From Barnesiella sp. WM24 (GTDB taxonomy: Bacteria > Bacteroidota > Bacteroidia > Bacteroidales > Muribaculaceae): a stretch of DNA of 64,000 bases. The number at the start of each line of letters is the position of its first letter. Position 1 is the first letter of the stretch. Below are positions 8,920-17,197 of the stretch, in pieces. The DNA lies in contig NZ_SPPC01000009.1 in NCBI RefSeq assembly GCF_004570975.1, forward strand, positions 62,001 to 126,000, in the 5' to 3' direction. A program made the position numbers and the translations under genes. The notes under the pieces were generated by a model. The model did no database searches. It saw nothing but the letters and a program-made list of their open reading frames with translations, and was not told the DNA's origin.

Positions 8920-9822
8920 ATGAAACCTACACTATTTGTACTTGCGGCAGGTATGGGAAGCCGCTACGGAGGGCTCAAACAGCTTGACCCGCTTGGACCC
9001 AACGGAGAGACAATCATGGACTACTCTATCTACGACGCCATGCAGGCGGGTTTTGGTAAAGTCGTATTTGTAATCCGCAAGGATTTTGAAGAAGATTTCC
9101 GCAATAAGATTCTTTCAAAATATGAAGGACATATACCCGTGGAGGTCGTTTTCCAGTCGACCGACGCCCTGCCTGATGGATTTACATGCCCTGCCGACCG
9201 CACAAAACCTTGGGGCACCAACCATGCCGTGCTCATGGGTAAGAGTGTTATCAACGAGCCGTTTGCTGTCATCAATGCCGATGACTTCTATGGTCGTGAC
9301 GCTTTTGCCGTGATGGCAAAGGAGCTTATGCGTGAGCGTGACAGGAAAGGCGATTACTGCATGGTAGGATTCCGTGTGGGCAATACGATGACTGAAAACG
9401 GTTCAGTGGCACGTGGTGTCTGCGAGACAAAAGACGGGCTGCTATCATCGATTGTGGAGCGCACTGCTATAAGCTATGATGACAACCATGACATTGTTTT
9501 TGATGATGAAAACGGCGATAAGTGTCATCTTCAGCCTAACACTCCGGTGTCAATGAATCTTTGGGGCTTTACTCCCGATTATTTTGACTTTAGCGAGCGC
9601 GAGTTTGTGAAGTTCCTTGAAAAGGACCTGAACACCCCGAAGTCAGAATACTTCATCCCTCTTGTGGTTGACACTCTGATTAATTCGGGTGAGGCTACTG
9701 TCAAGGTGCTGGACACCGATTCAAAATGGTTTGGAGTGACATATGCTGCCGACCGTCCCGGAGTCGTGGCTAAATTTGCCGAGCTTCATGACAATGGCAC
9801 TTATCCGGATAAACTTTTCTGA
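8920..9822 (+). CDS. Sugar nucleotidyltransferase-like protein
   Basis: A 300-residue protein of the NTP-transferase superfamily. The nucleotide-binding start LAAGMGSRYGGLKQLDPLGP and the metal-binding NADDFYGRDA are clear. It probably transfers a nucleotide to a sugar 1-phosphate. Its position 6 bp after galM and in the galK operon suggests that galactose 1-phosphate or a related sugar phosphate is the substrate, which is inference. The C-terminal third (about 200-300) is not the left-handed helix of GlmU or GlgC types. Confidence 0.75.
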   Translation: MKPTLFVLAAGMGSRYGGLKQLDPLGPNGETIMDYSIYDAMQAGFGKVVFVIRKDFEEDFRNKILSKYEGHIPVEVVFQSTDALPDGFTCPADRTKPWGTNHAVLMGKSVINEPFAVINADDFYGRDAFAVMAKELMRERDRKGDYCMVGFRVGNTMTENGSVARGVCETKDGLLSSIVERTAISYDDNHDIVFDDENGDKCHLQPNTPVSMNLWGFTPDYFDFSEREFVKFLEKDLNTPKSEYFIPLVVDTLINSGEATVKVLDTDSKWFGVTYAADRPGVVAKFAELHDNGTYPDKLF

Positions 9823-9841
9823 TTGATATAGTCAAGCAGGC

Positions 9842-9869
9842 AAAAAGGAGAGCGACAGCTCTCCTTTTT
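9842..9869. terminator. Bidirectional intrinsic terminator between the gal operon and mutS2
   Basis: AAAAAGGAGAGC / GCTCTCCTTTTT, a perfect 12-bp stem with a 4-nt loop. It has a T run on the plus strand and, by symmetry, on the minus strand. It sits between the convergent gal group and the pheA-mutS2 operon. Confidence 0.88.
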
Positions 9870-9898
9870 GTGTTTTAACGCTATTGTCCGGCAGACTC

Positions 9899-12346
9899 TT
9901 AATCAAGGTCTACGACCGTTATTCCGGCACCGCCGAATTGCACATGCTCGTCGCGATATGACCTTACTCCGGGCACAGTGTCGAGGTATTGCCGAAGGTA
10001 TTGCCGCAATGCTCCGGTGCCGGTTCCGTGAAGGATTCTTACGGTCTTGGCGTTGAATCTTATGGCGTCATCTATATAATATGTCAGAGCCTGTACCGCC
10101 TCGTCGACTCTCATGCCGCGCACATCTATTTCCTGCTTGAAGTTTAGCTGATGTTCTCGTTGAGAGTCGGAAGTGGCGCCTCCTATTACTGCAGTCGTGT
10201 TTGTCGCTCCCGACTGAGCACGCGCGATGGTGAGTTTCAGTCGGTCAAGCTTCACGTTGGTTTTCAAAATGCCGAAAGCTACTGTGGCGTTTTTACCTTC
10301 GATTGCGAGCACTTCGCCCACGGTGCCTTGTCCGTCAAGCTTTACATTGTCTCCGATTCTTATTGGTCTGTCAGTCTTTTTCGAGTCATTGACCGCCTTT
10401 GGCTTTTTACGCTTCGGCGCTTTTTCCAGAAGCGGATGCTCCCGGCTGTCAGCATTGGCGAGGCGTTCTTTCTCTTCGGTCAGCTTGCGTCGTGCTTCTA
10501 TAGTTTTTTCTTTTTCAGCCTGGGCAAGCTTTATTTCGTGGATTGTGCGCTCGATAGAGGCGTTGCTTCCTTCAAGTATCTTCTTGGCTTCTTCTTTTGC
10601 CTCGTTCAATATGGCTCTCCTGCTGTCGCGCAACTGCTGTGCCTCATCTTCATATCGAGTAAGCTGCGCTTCAAGTTTTTTCTCCTTTTGTCTTATGGCA
10701 AGTCGCTTGTTTTCCCAATATCTGCGGTCGCGTGCGATATCAAGAAGATATTTGTCCATGTTTATATAGTCGCTGCCAACTATTTCCTCGGCGTCGGAGA
10801 TAATATAATCGGGCAATCCTATTTTCCGGGCAATCTCTACGGCAAATGAGCTGCCCGGATTGCCTATTGAGAGACGGAACATCGGGCGCATGAGATGACG
10901 GTCGTAGAGCATCGAGCCGTTAATCAGGCCGTCGGTGTCTTCAGCGAAATGTTTGAGATTCTGGAAATGGGTAGTGATTACACCCCACATCTCTTTTCCG
11001 TTGAACTGCTTTAATATCGCCTGTGCTATGGCTCCGCCGATCTGCGGCTCCGTACCTCCTCCGAATTCATCGATAAGGACAAGTGTCGACCGGTTGCCAT
11101 TGGCGAGGAAATATTTCATGTCCTTCAGGTGGGAGCTGTAGGTACTCAGGTCATCTTCGATTGACTGGTCGTCGCCTATGTTGACAAATATGTCGCTGAA
11201 TATGCCTATGTGGGAGTTTTCGTAGACAGGCGGAAGGATTCCGCATTGAGCCATGTATTGCACGATGCCGACTGTCTTCAGACACACTGACTTTCCGCCG
11301 GCATTGGGTCCGGAGATTATCAGAATCCTGTTATGTGGCGTCAGTGTGATGTCGAGCGGCACTATCTCCTTGCCTTGTCGGCGGAGGGAGAGGAGCAGGC
11401 CGGGGTGGACGGCATGATACCATTCGATTTCCGGCTTGGATTCAAGGATGGGCATGTGGGCGTCAATCTCGCGGGCAAATAATGCCTTTGCATGAATGAA
11501 GTCAAGCTCGCCCACGATGGAAAGGCTTGCCGAGATTTCATCGATGTGGGGACGCAGGTCGTCGGCGAGCAGGGTCAGGATTCGTGCTATTTCGCGGCGC
11601 TCTTCAAGTTGAAGCTCTCTCACGCGGTTGTTTGCCTCGACGATTTCCGCCGGCTCGATAAATACGGTCTTACCCGATGCCGACTCGTCATGGACTATAC
11701 CGCTGATGCGGCGCTTGTTCATCGGCGGGACGGGGATTACAAGCCTTCCGTCCCTGATAGCCGGATTTGTGTCGGGCTCGATGTAGCCTGCCTGTGCGGC
11801 ACGGGATATAACCCTGCGCATCATAGAATTGATTGTGCCCGCCGTGGCTGAAAGCTGCGAGCGTATTGCTGCAAGTCCGGGTGAGGCGTTGTCCTTTATG
11901 TTTCCAAACCGGTCGATTATCCGGTCAATCATCCTGATTATCTCAGGAAACGCCACGAGCAGTCGTGCTTTTTCGTCAAGATACGGATATTCCGAACCTT
12001 CTTCATGGCGCTTTGAATTGAAGAAGGCTACAAGCCCTCCGATGGTCTCAAGCCCTTTTCTTACCTGAGTGAGTTCCTGAGCGGGAATCATCGTGCCCGG
12101 AATCCGTATGGTTGCAAGAAGTTGTGAGATGTCGGAAATACCCGATAGCGGAAAATCTTCGCCTGACTCCAGTATCGTGACAAGCTCTGACGTAGAGATA
12201 AGAGAGGCTTTCACTACCTCATAATCGGTAGAGAAAGCCATTGAATCGCAATAGTCAACTCCTGCCGGTGACTGACATCGCTCTTTGAGAAGTGACCTGA
12301 TTGCTGTAAAACCTACTTTATTCTCGAATGAATTGGGATATATCAC
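9899..12346 (-). CDS. mutS2: Endonuclease MutS2
   Basis: An 815-residue ATPase of the MutS family. Walker A GPNAGGKS starts near residue 346 and Walker B is in STLVLIDEFGGGTEP. A long charged coiled-coil region spans about residues 520-640, and a C-terminal Smr nuclease domain follows (EIDVRGMRVDEAVQAL, then LHGTGTGALR). MutS2 lacks the mismatch-recognition domain of MutS; it acts on branched DNA or collided ribosomes depending on species. Here it is the last gene of the aromatic amino acid operon, 17 bp after tyrA, a linkage with no obvious metabolic reason. Confidence 0.93.
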   Translation of the reverse strand: MIYPNSFENKVGFTAIRSLLKERCQSPAGVDYCDSMAFSTDYEVVKASLISTSELVTILESGEDFPLSGISDISQLLATIRIPGTMIPAQELTQVRKGLETIGGLVAFFNSKRHEEGSEYPYLDEKARLLVAFPEIIRMIDRIIDRFGNIKDNASPGLAAIRSQLSATAGTINSMMRRVISRAAQAGYIEPDTNPAIRDGRLVIPVPPMNKRRISGIVHDESASGKTVFIEPAEIVEANNRVRELQLEERREIARILTLLADDLRPHIDEISASLSIVGELDFIHAKALFAREIDAHMPILESKPEIEWYHAVHPGLLLSLRRQGKEIVPLDITLTPHNRILIISGPNAGGKSVCLKTVGIVQYMAQCGILPPVYENSHIGIFSDIFVNIGDDQSIEDDLSTYSSHLKDMKYFLANGNRSTLVLIDEFGGGTEPQIGGAIAQAILKQFNGKEMWGVITTHFQNLKHFAEDTDGLINGSMLYDRHLMRPMFRLSIGNPGSSFAVEIARKIGLPDYIISDAEEIVGSDYINMDKYLLDIARDRRYWENKRLAIRQKEKKLEAQLTRYEDEAQQLRDSRRAILNEAKEEAKKILEGSNASIERTIHEIKLAQAEKEKTIEARRKLTEEKERLANADSREHPLLEKAPKRKKPKAVNDSKKTDRPIRIGDNVKLDGQGTVGEVLAIEGKNATVAFGILKTNVKLDRLKLTIARAQSGATNTTAVIGGATSDSQREHQLNFKQEIDVRGMRVDEAVQALTYYIDDAIRFNAKTVRILHGTGTGALRQYLRQYLDTVPGVRSYRDEHVQFGGAGITVVDLD

Positions 12347-12363
12347 TTTGATAATAAAATTTG

Positions 12364-13137
12364 TTACACTAAATTTTGACGCACCTTGTCAAGATATGCC
12401 TGCATTGCTTCCGTGTCGCGTCGTTCAACGATGTCTTGTAGTTCGGAAAGCTTCTTTTGTATCTTTTCAAGCTGTCCCGATGTATTGGGGTTGAAAAGAA
12501 TCTCGCTGAGCAGGTAGTCGTCTTCACTCATAAGGCCGTCGGCTATTGCTTTGTGGCGCTTGAAAGTTGTGCCGGGGGCATCCTGATGTTTCATGCAGCC
12601 TGCAAAAACGAGAGTTGACGCGAAAGGTATCGACAAGGAGTAGGCGATAGTCTCGTCATGCTGGCTGAACGTATATTCCTCGATGTGCAACTTCAGGCTG
12701 CTGTAAAGGTCTTTGAAAAACACCTTGCCGAGATGGTCGCCTTCCGAGATGATTATGGCGTTTTCGTTGCTCAGATTGCTTAGCGAGGCAAATGTGGGAC
12801 CAAACATAGGATGAGTTGACACATACGGGTGTCCGCATTTGGCGTAAAACTCAGGAAGACCAGTCTTTACCGATGCTATGTCGCTAAGTATGCATCTCTC
12901 TGTGAGATGAGGCAGCACGGCATTGAACGCGTCAAGGGTATATTTTACCGTGGCGGCGTTTATTACCATGTCGGGCTCAAATTCGTCGACCTCCGACAGA
13001 TTGCTGAAACGGCGGCACATATAGGTAAACAGTAACCTGCCCGGGTCTGTGTCAAAGATTGCCACATCATGCTTCTGGCTTAGCAGGTCGCAGAAAAACG
13101 ACCCCATTTTGCCTGCTCCTATAATCAATATCTTCAT
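12364..13137 (-). CDS. tyrA: Prephenate dehydrogenase
   Basis: A 257-residue NAD(P)-dependent dehydrogenase. The Rossmann motif IIGAGKMG sits at the N-terminus, and SDIASVKTGLPE and STHPMFGPTFA are conserved TyrA segments. It converts prephenate to 4-hydroxyphenylpyruvate on the tyrosine branch. At 257 residues it is short, and no chorismate mutase or ACT domain is attached; the mutase is supplied by the gene upstream. It lies 12 bp after the DAHP synthase gene. Confidence 0.88.
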   Translation of the reverse strand: MKILIIGAGKMGSFFCDLLSQKHDVAIFDTDPGRLLFTYMCRRFSNLSEVDEFEPDMVINAATVKYTLDAFNAVLPHLTERCILSDIASVKTGLPEFYAKCGHPYVSTHPMFGPTFASLSNLSNENAIIISEGDHLGKVFFKDLYSSLKLHIEEYTFSQHDETIAYSLSIPFASTLVFAGCMKHQDAPGTTFKRHKAIADGLMSEDDYLLSEILFNPNTSGQLEKIQKKLSELQDIVERRDTEAMQAYLDKVRQNLV

Positions 13138-13149
13138 TATGACAATCGT

Positions 13150-14229
13150 TTAGTGGGTACGGTCGTTAAAAACCTCAATCTGCTGTCTTACCGACTCTTC
13201 GTGGATAGCTGCGAGAACGTTGCGCATGAACTCGCCGCTCATGCCCATCTCTTCAGCAAGCTTTGCGCGTGATTGCATTATTTCGTCGTGTCGTCCTATC
13301 TGCAATACCGGCATACGGTGTTCTTTCTTGTATTGTCCGATTTCGCGAGATACTCTCATTCGCTTGTTAAGCACTTCGAGCAGTTCGTTGTCAAGTTCGT
13401 CAATCTGTTGACGCAGAAGCGTAAGGCTTTCAGTCGTTACTGAAGAGTCACGCAGTACAAGGGTGTTAAGGATGAAGTTGAGCACATCGGGTGTCACCTG
13501 CTGTGCTTTGTCGCTCCACGCGCAGTCGGGTTCACAGTGGCTTTCTATGATAAGTCCGTCAAAGCCCATGTCAAGAGCCTGCTGCGACAGCGGAGCCACG
13601 AGCTCGCGTTTCCCACCTATGTGGCTGGGGTCGGAAATCAGTGGAAGATTTGGAAAGCGGCGGCGCAACTCGATGGGTATGTGCCATTGAGGCAGGTTGC
13701 GGTACAGATGTTTTCCATAAGAGCTGAATCCGCGGTGTATCGCTCCCAGTTTGTGGATGCCTGCGTTGTAGAGACGCTGGAGGGCTCCGATCCATAGTTC
13801 CAGGTCGGGGTTCACAGGATTCTTTACAAGCACGGGGACGTCAGCTTTTGCGTCATGAAGAGCATCGGCTATTTCCTGCATCGCAAACGGGTTTGCCGAA
13901 GTGCGTGCGCCTATCCACAATATGTCTACTCCTGCCTCAAGAGCCGCTTCCACGTGCTGTCGCGTGGCGACCTCGGTCGAGGTAAGCATTCCGGTCTCTT
14001 CTTTGACGCGACGGAGCCATTGCAGTCCTTCTGCGCCTACGCCCTCAAATCCGCCTGGTTTGGTGCGTGGTTTCCATATTCCGGCACGGAATATTTTAAT
14101 GCCGTTTTTAGCAAGGTCTTTTGCTGTGGCAAGCACTTGTTCTTCAGTTTCTGCGCTGCAAGGTCCGGCTATGATGATTGGATGCAAGTCGTTGAGCGAT
14201 CCTTGCAAAAGTGGTTGTAAGTCGGTCAT
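13150..14229 (-). CDS. Bifunctional DAHP synthase / chorismate mutase
   Basis: A 359-residue fusion. Residues of about 1-260 are a class I (KdsA-like) 3-deoxy-7-phosphoheptulonate synthase with GPCSAETEEQV, AGIWKPRTKPGGFEG and SDPSHIGGKRE. Residues of about 270-350 are an AroQ-type chorismate mutase helix bundle (LRQQIDELDNELLEVLNKRM). It therefore provides both entry to the shikimate pathway and the chorismate-to-prephenate step. The order synthase then mutase is that known from Bacteroidota; Bacillus has the mutase first. The neighbouring tyrA, aminotransferase and pheA genes complete Phe/Tyr synthesis from prephenate. Confidence 0.9.
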   Translation of the reverse strand: MTDLQPLLQGSLNDLHPIIIAGPCSAETEEQVLATAKDLAKNGIKIFRAGIWKPRTKPGGFEGVGAEGLQWLRRVKEETGMLTSTEVATRQHVEAALEAGVDILWIGARTSANPFAMQEIADALHDAKADVPVLVKNPVNPDLELWIGALQRLYNAGIHKLGAIHRGFSSYGKHLYRNLPQWHIPIELRRRFPNLPLISDPSHIGGKRELVAPLSQQALDMGFDGLIIESHCEPDCAWSDKAQQVTPDVLNFILNTLVLRDSSVTTESLTLLRQQIDELDNELLEVLNKRMRVSREIGQYKKEHRMPVLQIGRHDEIMQSRAKLAEEMGMSGEFMRNVLAAIHEESVRQQIEVFNDRTH

Positions 14230-14244
14230 AATATATTGTGATGT

Positions 14245-15429
14245 TTATTTGTTTTTATTCATTTTGTTTATACGGTCGAGGGCGAGCCTCATTTTTTCTT
14301 CTGTCGCGCATAGCGATATGCGGATGTATCTGTCGCCGTTGCTGCCGAATATAAATCCGGGGGTGATGAACACCGATGCATCATACAGCACCTTGTCGGC
14401 AAGCTCTTCGCTTGAGCCGTAGCTTTCAGGTATTCTGCCCCACAGGAACAGTCCGCTCTGGGCAGGGTCAAACCGGCATCCGAGCGCGGTCATGATTTCT
14501 TCCGCCACCTTGCGGCGTGATGCATACACGGCGTTTACTTCGTCATACCATTCCTTGCCTAAGGCAAATCCTTTTGCAGCGGCAAGCATTAGCGGCTTGA
14601 ATTGTCCGGAGTCAATATTGGATTTTACTTTAAGTATCCAGTTTATGAATGTGGGATTGGAGGCGAGCATTCCTACACGCCATCCTGCCATATTGTGGGA
14701 CTTGCTCATTGAGTTCATCTCGATGGCTATATCCTTTGCTCCGTCAACCTTGAGCAGGCTCAATGGCTTGTCGTTAAGTATAAAGCTGTAAGGGTTGTCG
14801 TGGGCGATGACTATATTGTGTTTTTTGCCAAATTCAATGATGCGCTCAAAGAGTTGCATTGTTGCGGGGGTTCCGGTAGGCATGTGCGGATAGTTTATCC
14901 ACATGAGTTTTATCCTGTCGAGCGGGAGTCTTTCAATTGCTTCAAAATCGGGCATCCAGCCATTTTCCTCAGTGAGGTCGTAATTGAAAATCTCCGCCTG
15001 GGCGAGCCGGCTTACTGATGAATAAGTGGGGTAGCCCGGATTGGGCACAAGCACTCCGTCGCCCGGATTGAGGAATGTAAGCGACACATGAAGTATACCT
15101 TCCTTTGAACCTATCAAAGGCTGGATTTCCGTATCCGGGTCGAGAGTGACGTCATACCATTTTTTATACCAGTCGGCCATGGCTTTTCTAAGAGCGGGAA
15201 GGCCTACATAAGGCTGGTAGCTGTGGTTGCCGGGCTGTGAGGCTTCTTCCGCGAGGGTCGAGATTACGTCATGATGGGGCGGACGGTCGGGTCCACCAAT
15301 GCCGAGAGATATGATGTCGGCACCCTTGGCGTTAAGCTCCGCAATCTCGCGCAGTCGTCTTGAAAAGTAATATTCCTTGACCTCCAGCACGCGGTCGGCG
15401 GGGGTTATAGAGAGTTCGTTATATTTCAT
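14245..15429 (-). CDS. PLP-dependent aminotransferase, probably aromatic
   Basis: A 394-residue class I/II aminotransferase. The PLP Lys lies in SMSKSHNMAGWRVGM, with NPGYPTYSS and IRISLCATEEKM as further fold I segments. It resembles LL-diaminopimelate/aspartate aminotransferases, but its place between pheA (11 bp overlap) and the DAHP synthase/mutase gene suggests that it aminates phenylpyruvate and 4-hydroxyphenylpyruvate, or prephenate. That substrate call is inference from context. Confidence 0.82.
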   Translation of the reverse strand: MKYNELSITPADRVLEVKEYYFSRRLREIAELNAKGADIISLGIGGPDRPPHHDVISTLAEEASQPGNHSYQPYVGLPALRKAMADWYKKWYDVTLDPDTEIQPLIGSKEGILHVSLTFLNPGDGVLVPNPGYPTYSSVSRLAQAEIFNYDLTEENGWMPDFEAIERLPLDRIKLMWINYPHMPTGTPATMQLFERIIEFGKKHNIVIAHDNPYSFILNDKPLSLLKVDGAKDIAIEMNSMSKSHNMAGWRVGMLASNPTFINWILKVKSNIDSGQFKPLMLAAAKGFALGKEWYDEVNAVYASRRKVAEEIMTALGCRFDPAQSGLFLWGRIPESYGSSEELADKVLYDASVFITPGFIFGSNGDRYIRISLCATEEKMRLALDRINKMNKNK

Positions 15430-16270
15430 TTTTGCAAGCTTTATATTCTCCTAATATTCTCAAGTCGTTAAGCAGTGGGCGCACAGCGTCTATCGACTGT
15501 CGGTATCGGGCAAAACTGTCAAATGTCAAGTCTACATAAAACCTGTATTCCCACTCTCTGCCGACAATGGGCATTGACTGTATCTTGGACAGGTTGATGT
15601 CGTAAAATGACAATATGGTCAATATCTTGGACAGCGCGCCTTTGCTGTGGGGAAGGGTAAACACGATAGAGGCTTTGTCGATTTCGCTTTCCGGAGGCAT
15701 CATTTCTGACGCCATAAGCGGGTCGGCTATGATGAGAAATCGAGTGAAGTTGCGCTTGTTTGTCTCGATTTCACGACAGAGTATGTTCAAGCCATACAGG
15801 TTTGCCGCGTATTCACCACAAACGGCTGCGTGTCCCATGAGATTCTGTTCGGCTATTTCCTTTGCGCTCCCCGCCGTGTCAAATTTTTCAATCATTTTCA
15901 GATTGGGGTGACGGTGAAGAAATTGCTCGCACTGGCGCAGTGCCATAGGGTGGGAGTTGACCTCCGTAAGCTGGTCGATACTCTGCCCCGGCAGGGCGGC
16001 AAGTGTATGAGATATGCGCATTTTGAACTCGCCGACAATCTGCATGTGACTTTTTCTTAGAAGTTCGTGGTTTTGCAGAAGAGAACCGGCAATGGTGTTT
16101 TCTATGGCGAGAATGCCGATCATCGATGCGTCATCGGCGAGAAGTTCAAACATGTCGGGAAACGAGTCACACGGTACTGTCTCAATCTCCTCGTTGCCGA
16201 AATACAGTCTTGCCGCTGCGTCGTGATAGCATCCTGCCACACCTTGTATTGTCACGCGTTTAATTGTCAT
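15419..16270 (-). CDS. pheA: Prephenate dehydratase
   Basis: A 283-residue enzyme converting prephenate to phenylpyruvate. The catalytic domain (about 1-190) shows AIENTIAGSLLQNHELL and the Thr-Arg-Phe triad in NFTRFLI. An ACT domain follows (about 200-280; SKGALSKILTILSFYDINLSKIQ). The usual ESRP Phe-binding motif of this ACT domain reads QSMP here. No chorismate mutase is fused. It is the first structural gene of a five-gene leftward operon, and its ATG lies about 20 nt after a strong hairpin and downstream of a Phe/Tyr-rich leader peptide, so expression is probably tuned by aromatic amino acid supply. Confidence 0.92.
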   Translation of the reverse strand: MTIKRVTIQGVAGCYHDAAARLYFGNEEIETVPCDSFPDMFELLADDASMIGILAIENTIAGSLLQNHELLRKSHMQIVGEFKMRISHTLAALPGQSIDQLTEVNSHPMALRQCEQFLHRHPNLKMIEKFDTAGSAKEIAEQNLMGHAAVCGEYAANLYGLNILCREIETNKRNFTRFLIIADPLMASEMMPPESEIDKASIVFTLPHSKGALSKILTILSFYDINLSKIQSMPIVGREWEYRFYVDLTFDSFARYRQSIDAVRPLLNDLRILGEYKACKNEI

Positions 16271-16288
16271 AGCCTGTTTATATAATAG

Positions 16289-16326
16289 TCAAAGTCCCGA
16301 CCTTGTAATAAGGAGCGGGACTTTGA
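16289..16326 (-). terminator. Attenuator-type hairpin in the pheA leader
   Basis: A perfect 11-bp stem (TCAAAGTCCCG with CGGGACTTTGA) encloses a second short stem (CCTT/AAGG). In transcript sense it is followed by CTATTATATAAAC, so the U tract is weak. It ends about 18 nt before the pheA ATG and could act as a conditional terminator or by hiding the translation start. Confidence 0.7.
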
Positions 16327-16378
16327 TGTTTTGTTCAACTTATGTTTTGATTCAACAATTACACATGCTTACCCGCTT

Positions 16379-16432
16379 TTAATTTCCTGCGAAATAAAAG
16401 TAAGAAAAGTAATATGCGTAAAATCGAGTCAT
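16379..16432 (-). CDS. Phe/Tyr-rich leader peptide of the pheA operon
   Basis: A 17-codon reading frame, MTRFYAYYFSYFYFAGN, with 4 Phe and 5 Tyr: nine aromatic residues in 17, of which eleven successive residues (4-14) contain all nine. It starts about 22 nt after the predicted transcription start, precedes the hairpin at 16289-16326, and heads an operon for Phe and Tyr synthesis. By analogy with the pheA and trp leaders of enterobacteria, ribosome stalling at these codons when charged tRNA-Phe or tRNA-Tyr is scarce would change leader folding. The composition and position are seen in the sequence; the mechanism is inferred. Confidence 0.78.
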   Translation of the reverse strand: MTRFYAYYFSYFYFAGN

Positions 16433-16460
16433 TAGTAATCGTTTTTGTTGTTTGACGCTA

Positions 16461-16495
16461 CAAAAGTAAGTCATTTCTTTTAAATCTGCAACAAA
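16461..16495 (-). promoter_or_regulatory. Promoter of the pheA operon
   Basis: Minus-strand TACTTTTG (16461-16468) is an exact -7 box. TTTG lies 23 bp upstream (16492-16495), and an overlapping TTG gives 20 bp. Predicted transcription start near 16454, leader of about 180 nt. Confidence 0.68.
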
Positions 16496-16541
16496 ATCGT
16501 GCAAAAATTAGAGAATTTCTTAATTTTTGTACATTCTTTTA

Positions 16542-17183
16542 TCAAAGAAAAGGATTTTCACGTTTTTCCTCTCCGATTGTGGTCGGGTCGCCATGTCCGG
16601 GATATACAGTTGTATCGTCGGGAAGGGCAAACAGTTTGGTTGTTATGCCGTCGATAAGCTGGCTGTGGTTGCCTGCTACAAGATCGGTCCTTCCTATGCT
16701 GCGCCGGAAAAGTACATCGCCTGTTATTGCCCATTTTGACTCAGGGAAATACAGCACAAGGCTTCCGGGTGAGTGACCGGGCACCGACAGGATGTCGACC
16801 GTTTCGCCTCCGATGTCAATCTTGTCGCCGTCTTTAAGCTCGCGGTCGATTTTTACCGACGCCATGTCGTCGGGTAGTCCGAACATGCGGCATTGCATCG
16901 CCGCGCGTTCTCCCAGAAAGCTGTCGGCAGGGGAGGCTGCTATGTCAACGCCATATTTTTCCTTTATATACAGGTCGCCGAAAATGTGGTCGACGTGCAT
17001 GTGAGTGTTTATGAGATTCCTTACGACAAGCCCGTTGTCAGATATGAATCTGTCAATGGCTGCCTGCTCCCTGTCGTTTATCATGCCGGGGTCTATCACC
17101 GCAGCCTCTCCGGTAGCCGGATTCCACACCAGATAGGTGTTTATTCCGAACATATTGAATGTGAATTGTTTAATCTTCAACAT
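16542..17183 (-). CDS. Metallo-beta-lactamase-fold hydrolase, glyoxalase II-like
   Basis: A 213-residue protein of the metallo-beta-lactamase superfamily. It has the zinc motif THMHVDHIFGD, a further His in PGHSPGSL, Asp in ITGDVLFRRSIGRTDL and a last His in VYPGHGDPTTIG. This layout matches glyoxalase II-like thiolesterases, though the substrate cannot be read from the sequence. It is cytoplasmic (no signal) and starts 14 bp after the rsmG stop codon, so it is probably co-transcribed with rsmG. Confidence 0.85.
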   Translation of the reverse strand: MLKIKQFTFNMFGINTYLVWNPATGEAAVIDPGMINDREQAAIDRFISDNGLVVRNLINTHMHVDHIFGDLYIKEKYGVDIAASPADSFLGERAAMQCRMFGLPDDMASVKIDRELKDGDKIDIGGETVDILSVPGHSPGSLVLYFPESKWAITGDVLFRRSIGRTDLVAGNHSQLIDGITTKLFALPDDTTVYPGHGDPTTIGEEKRENPFL

Positions 17184-17197
17184 ATTGCTTCGTATTG

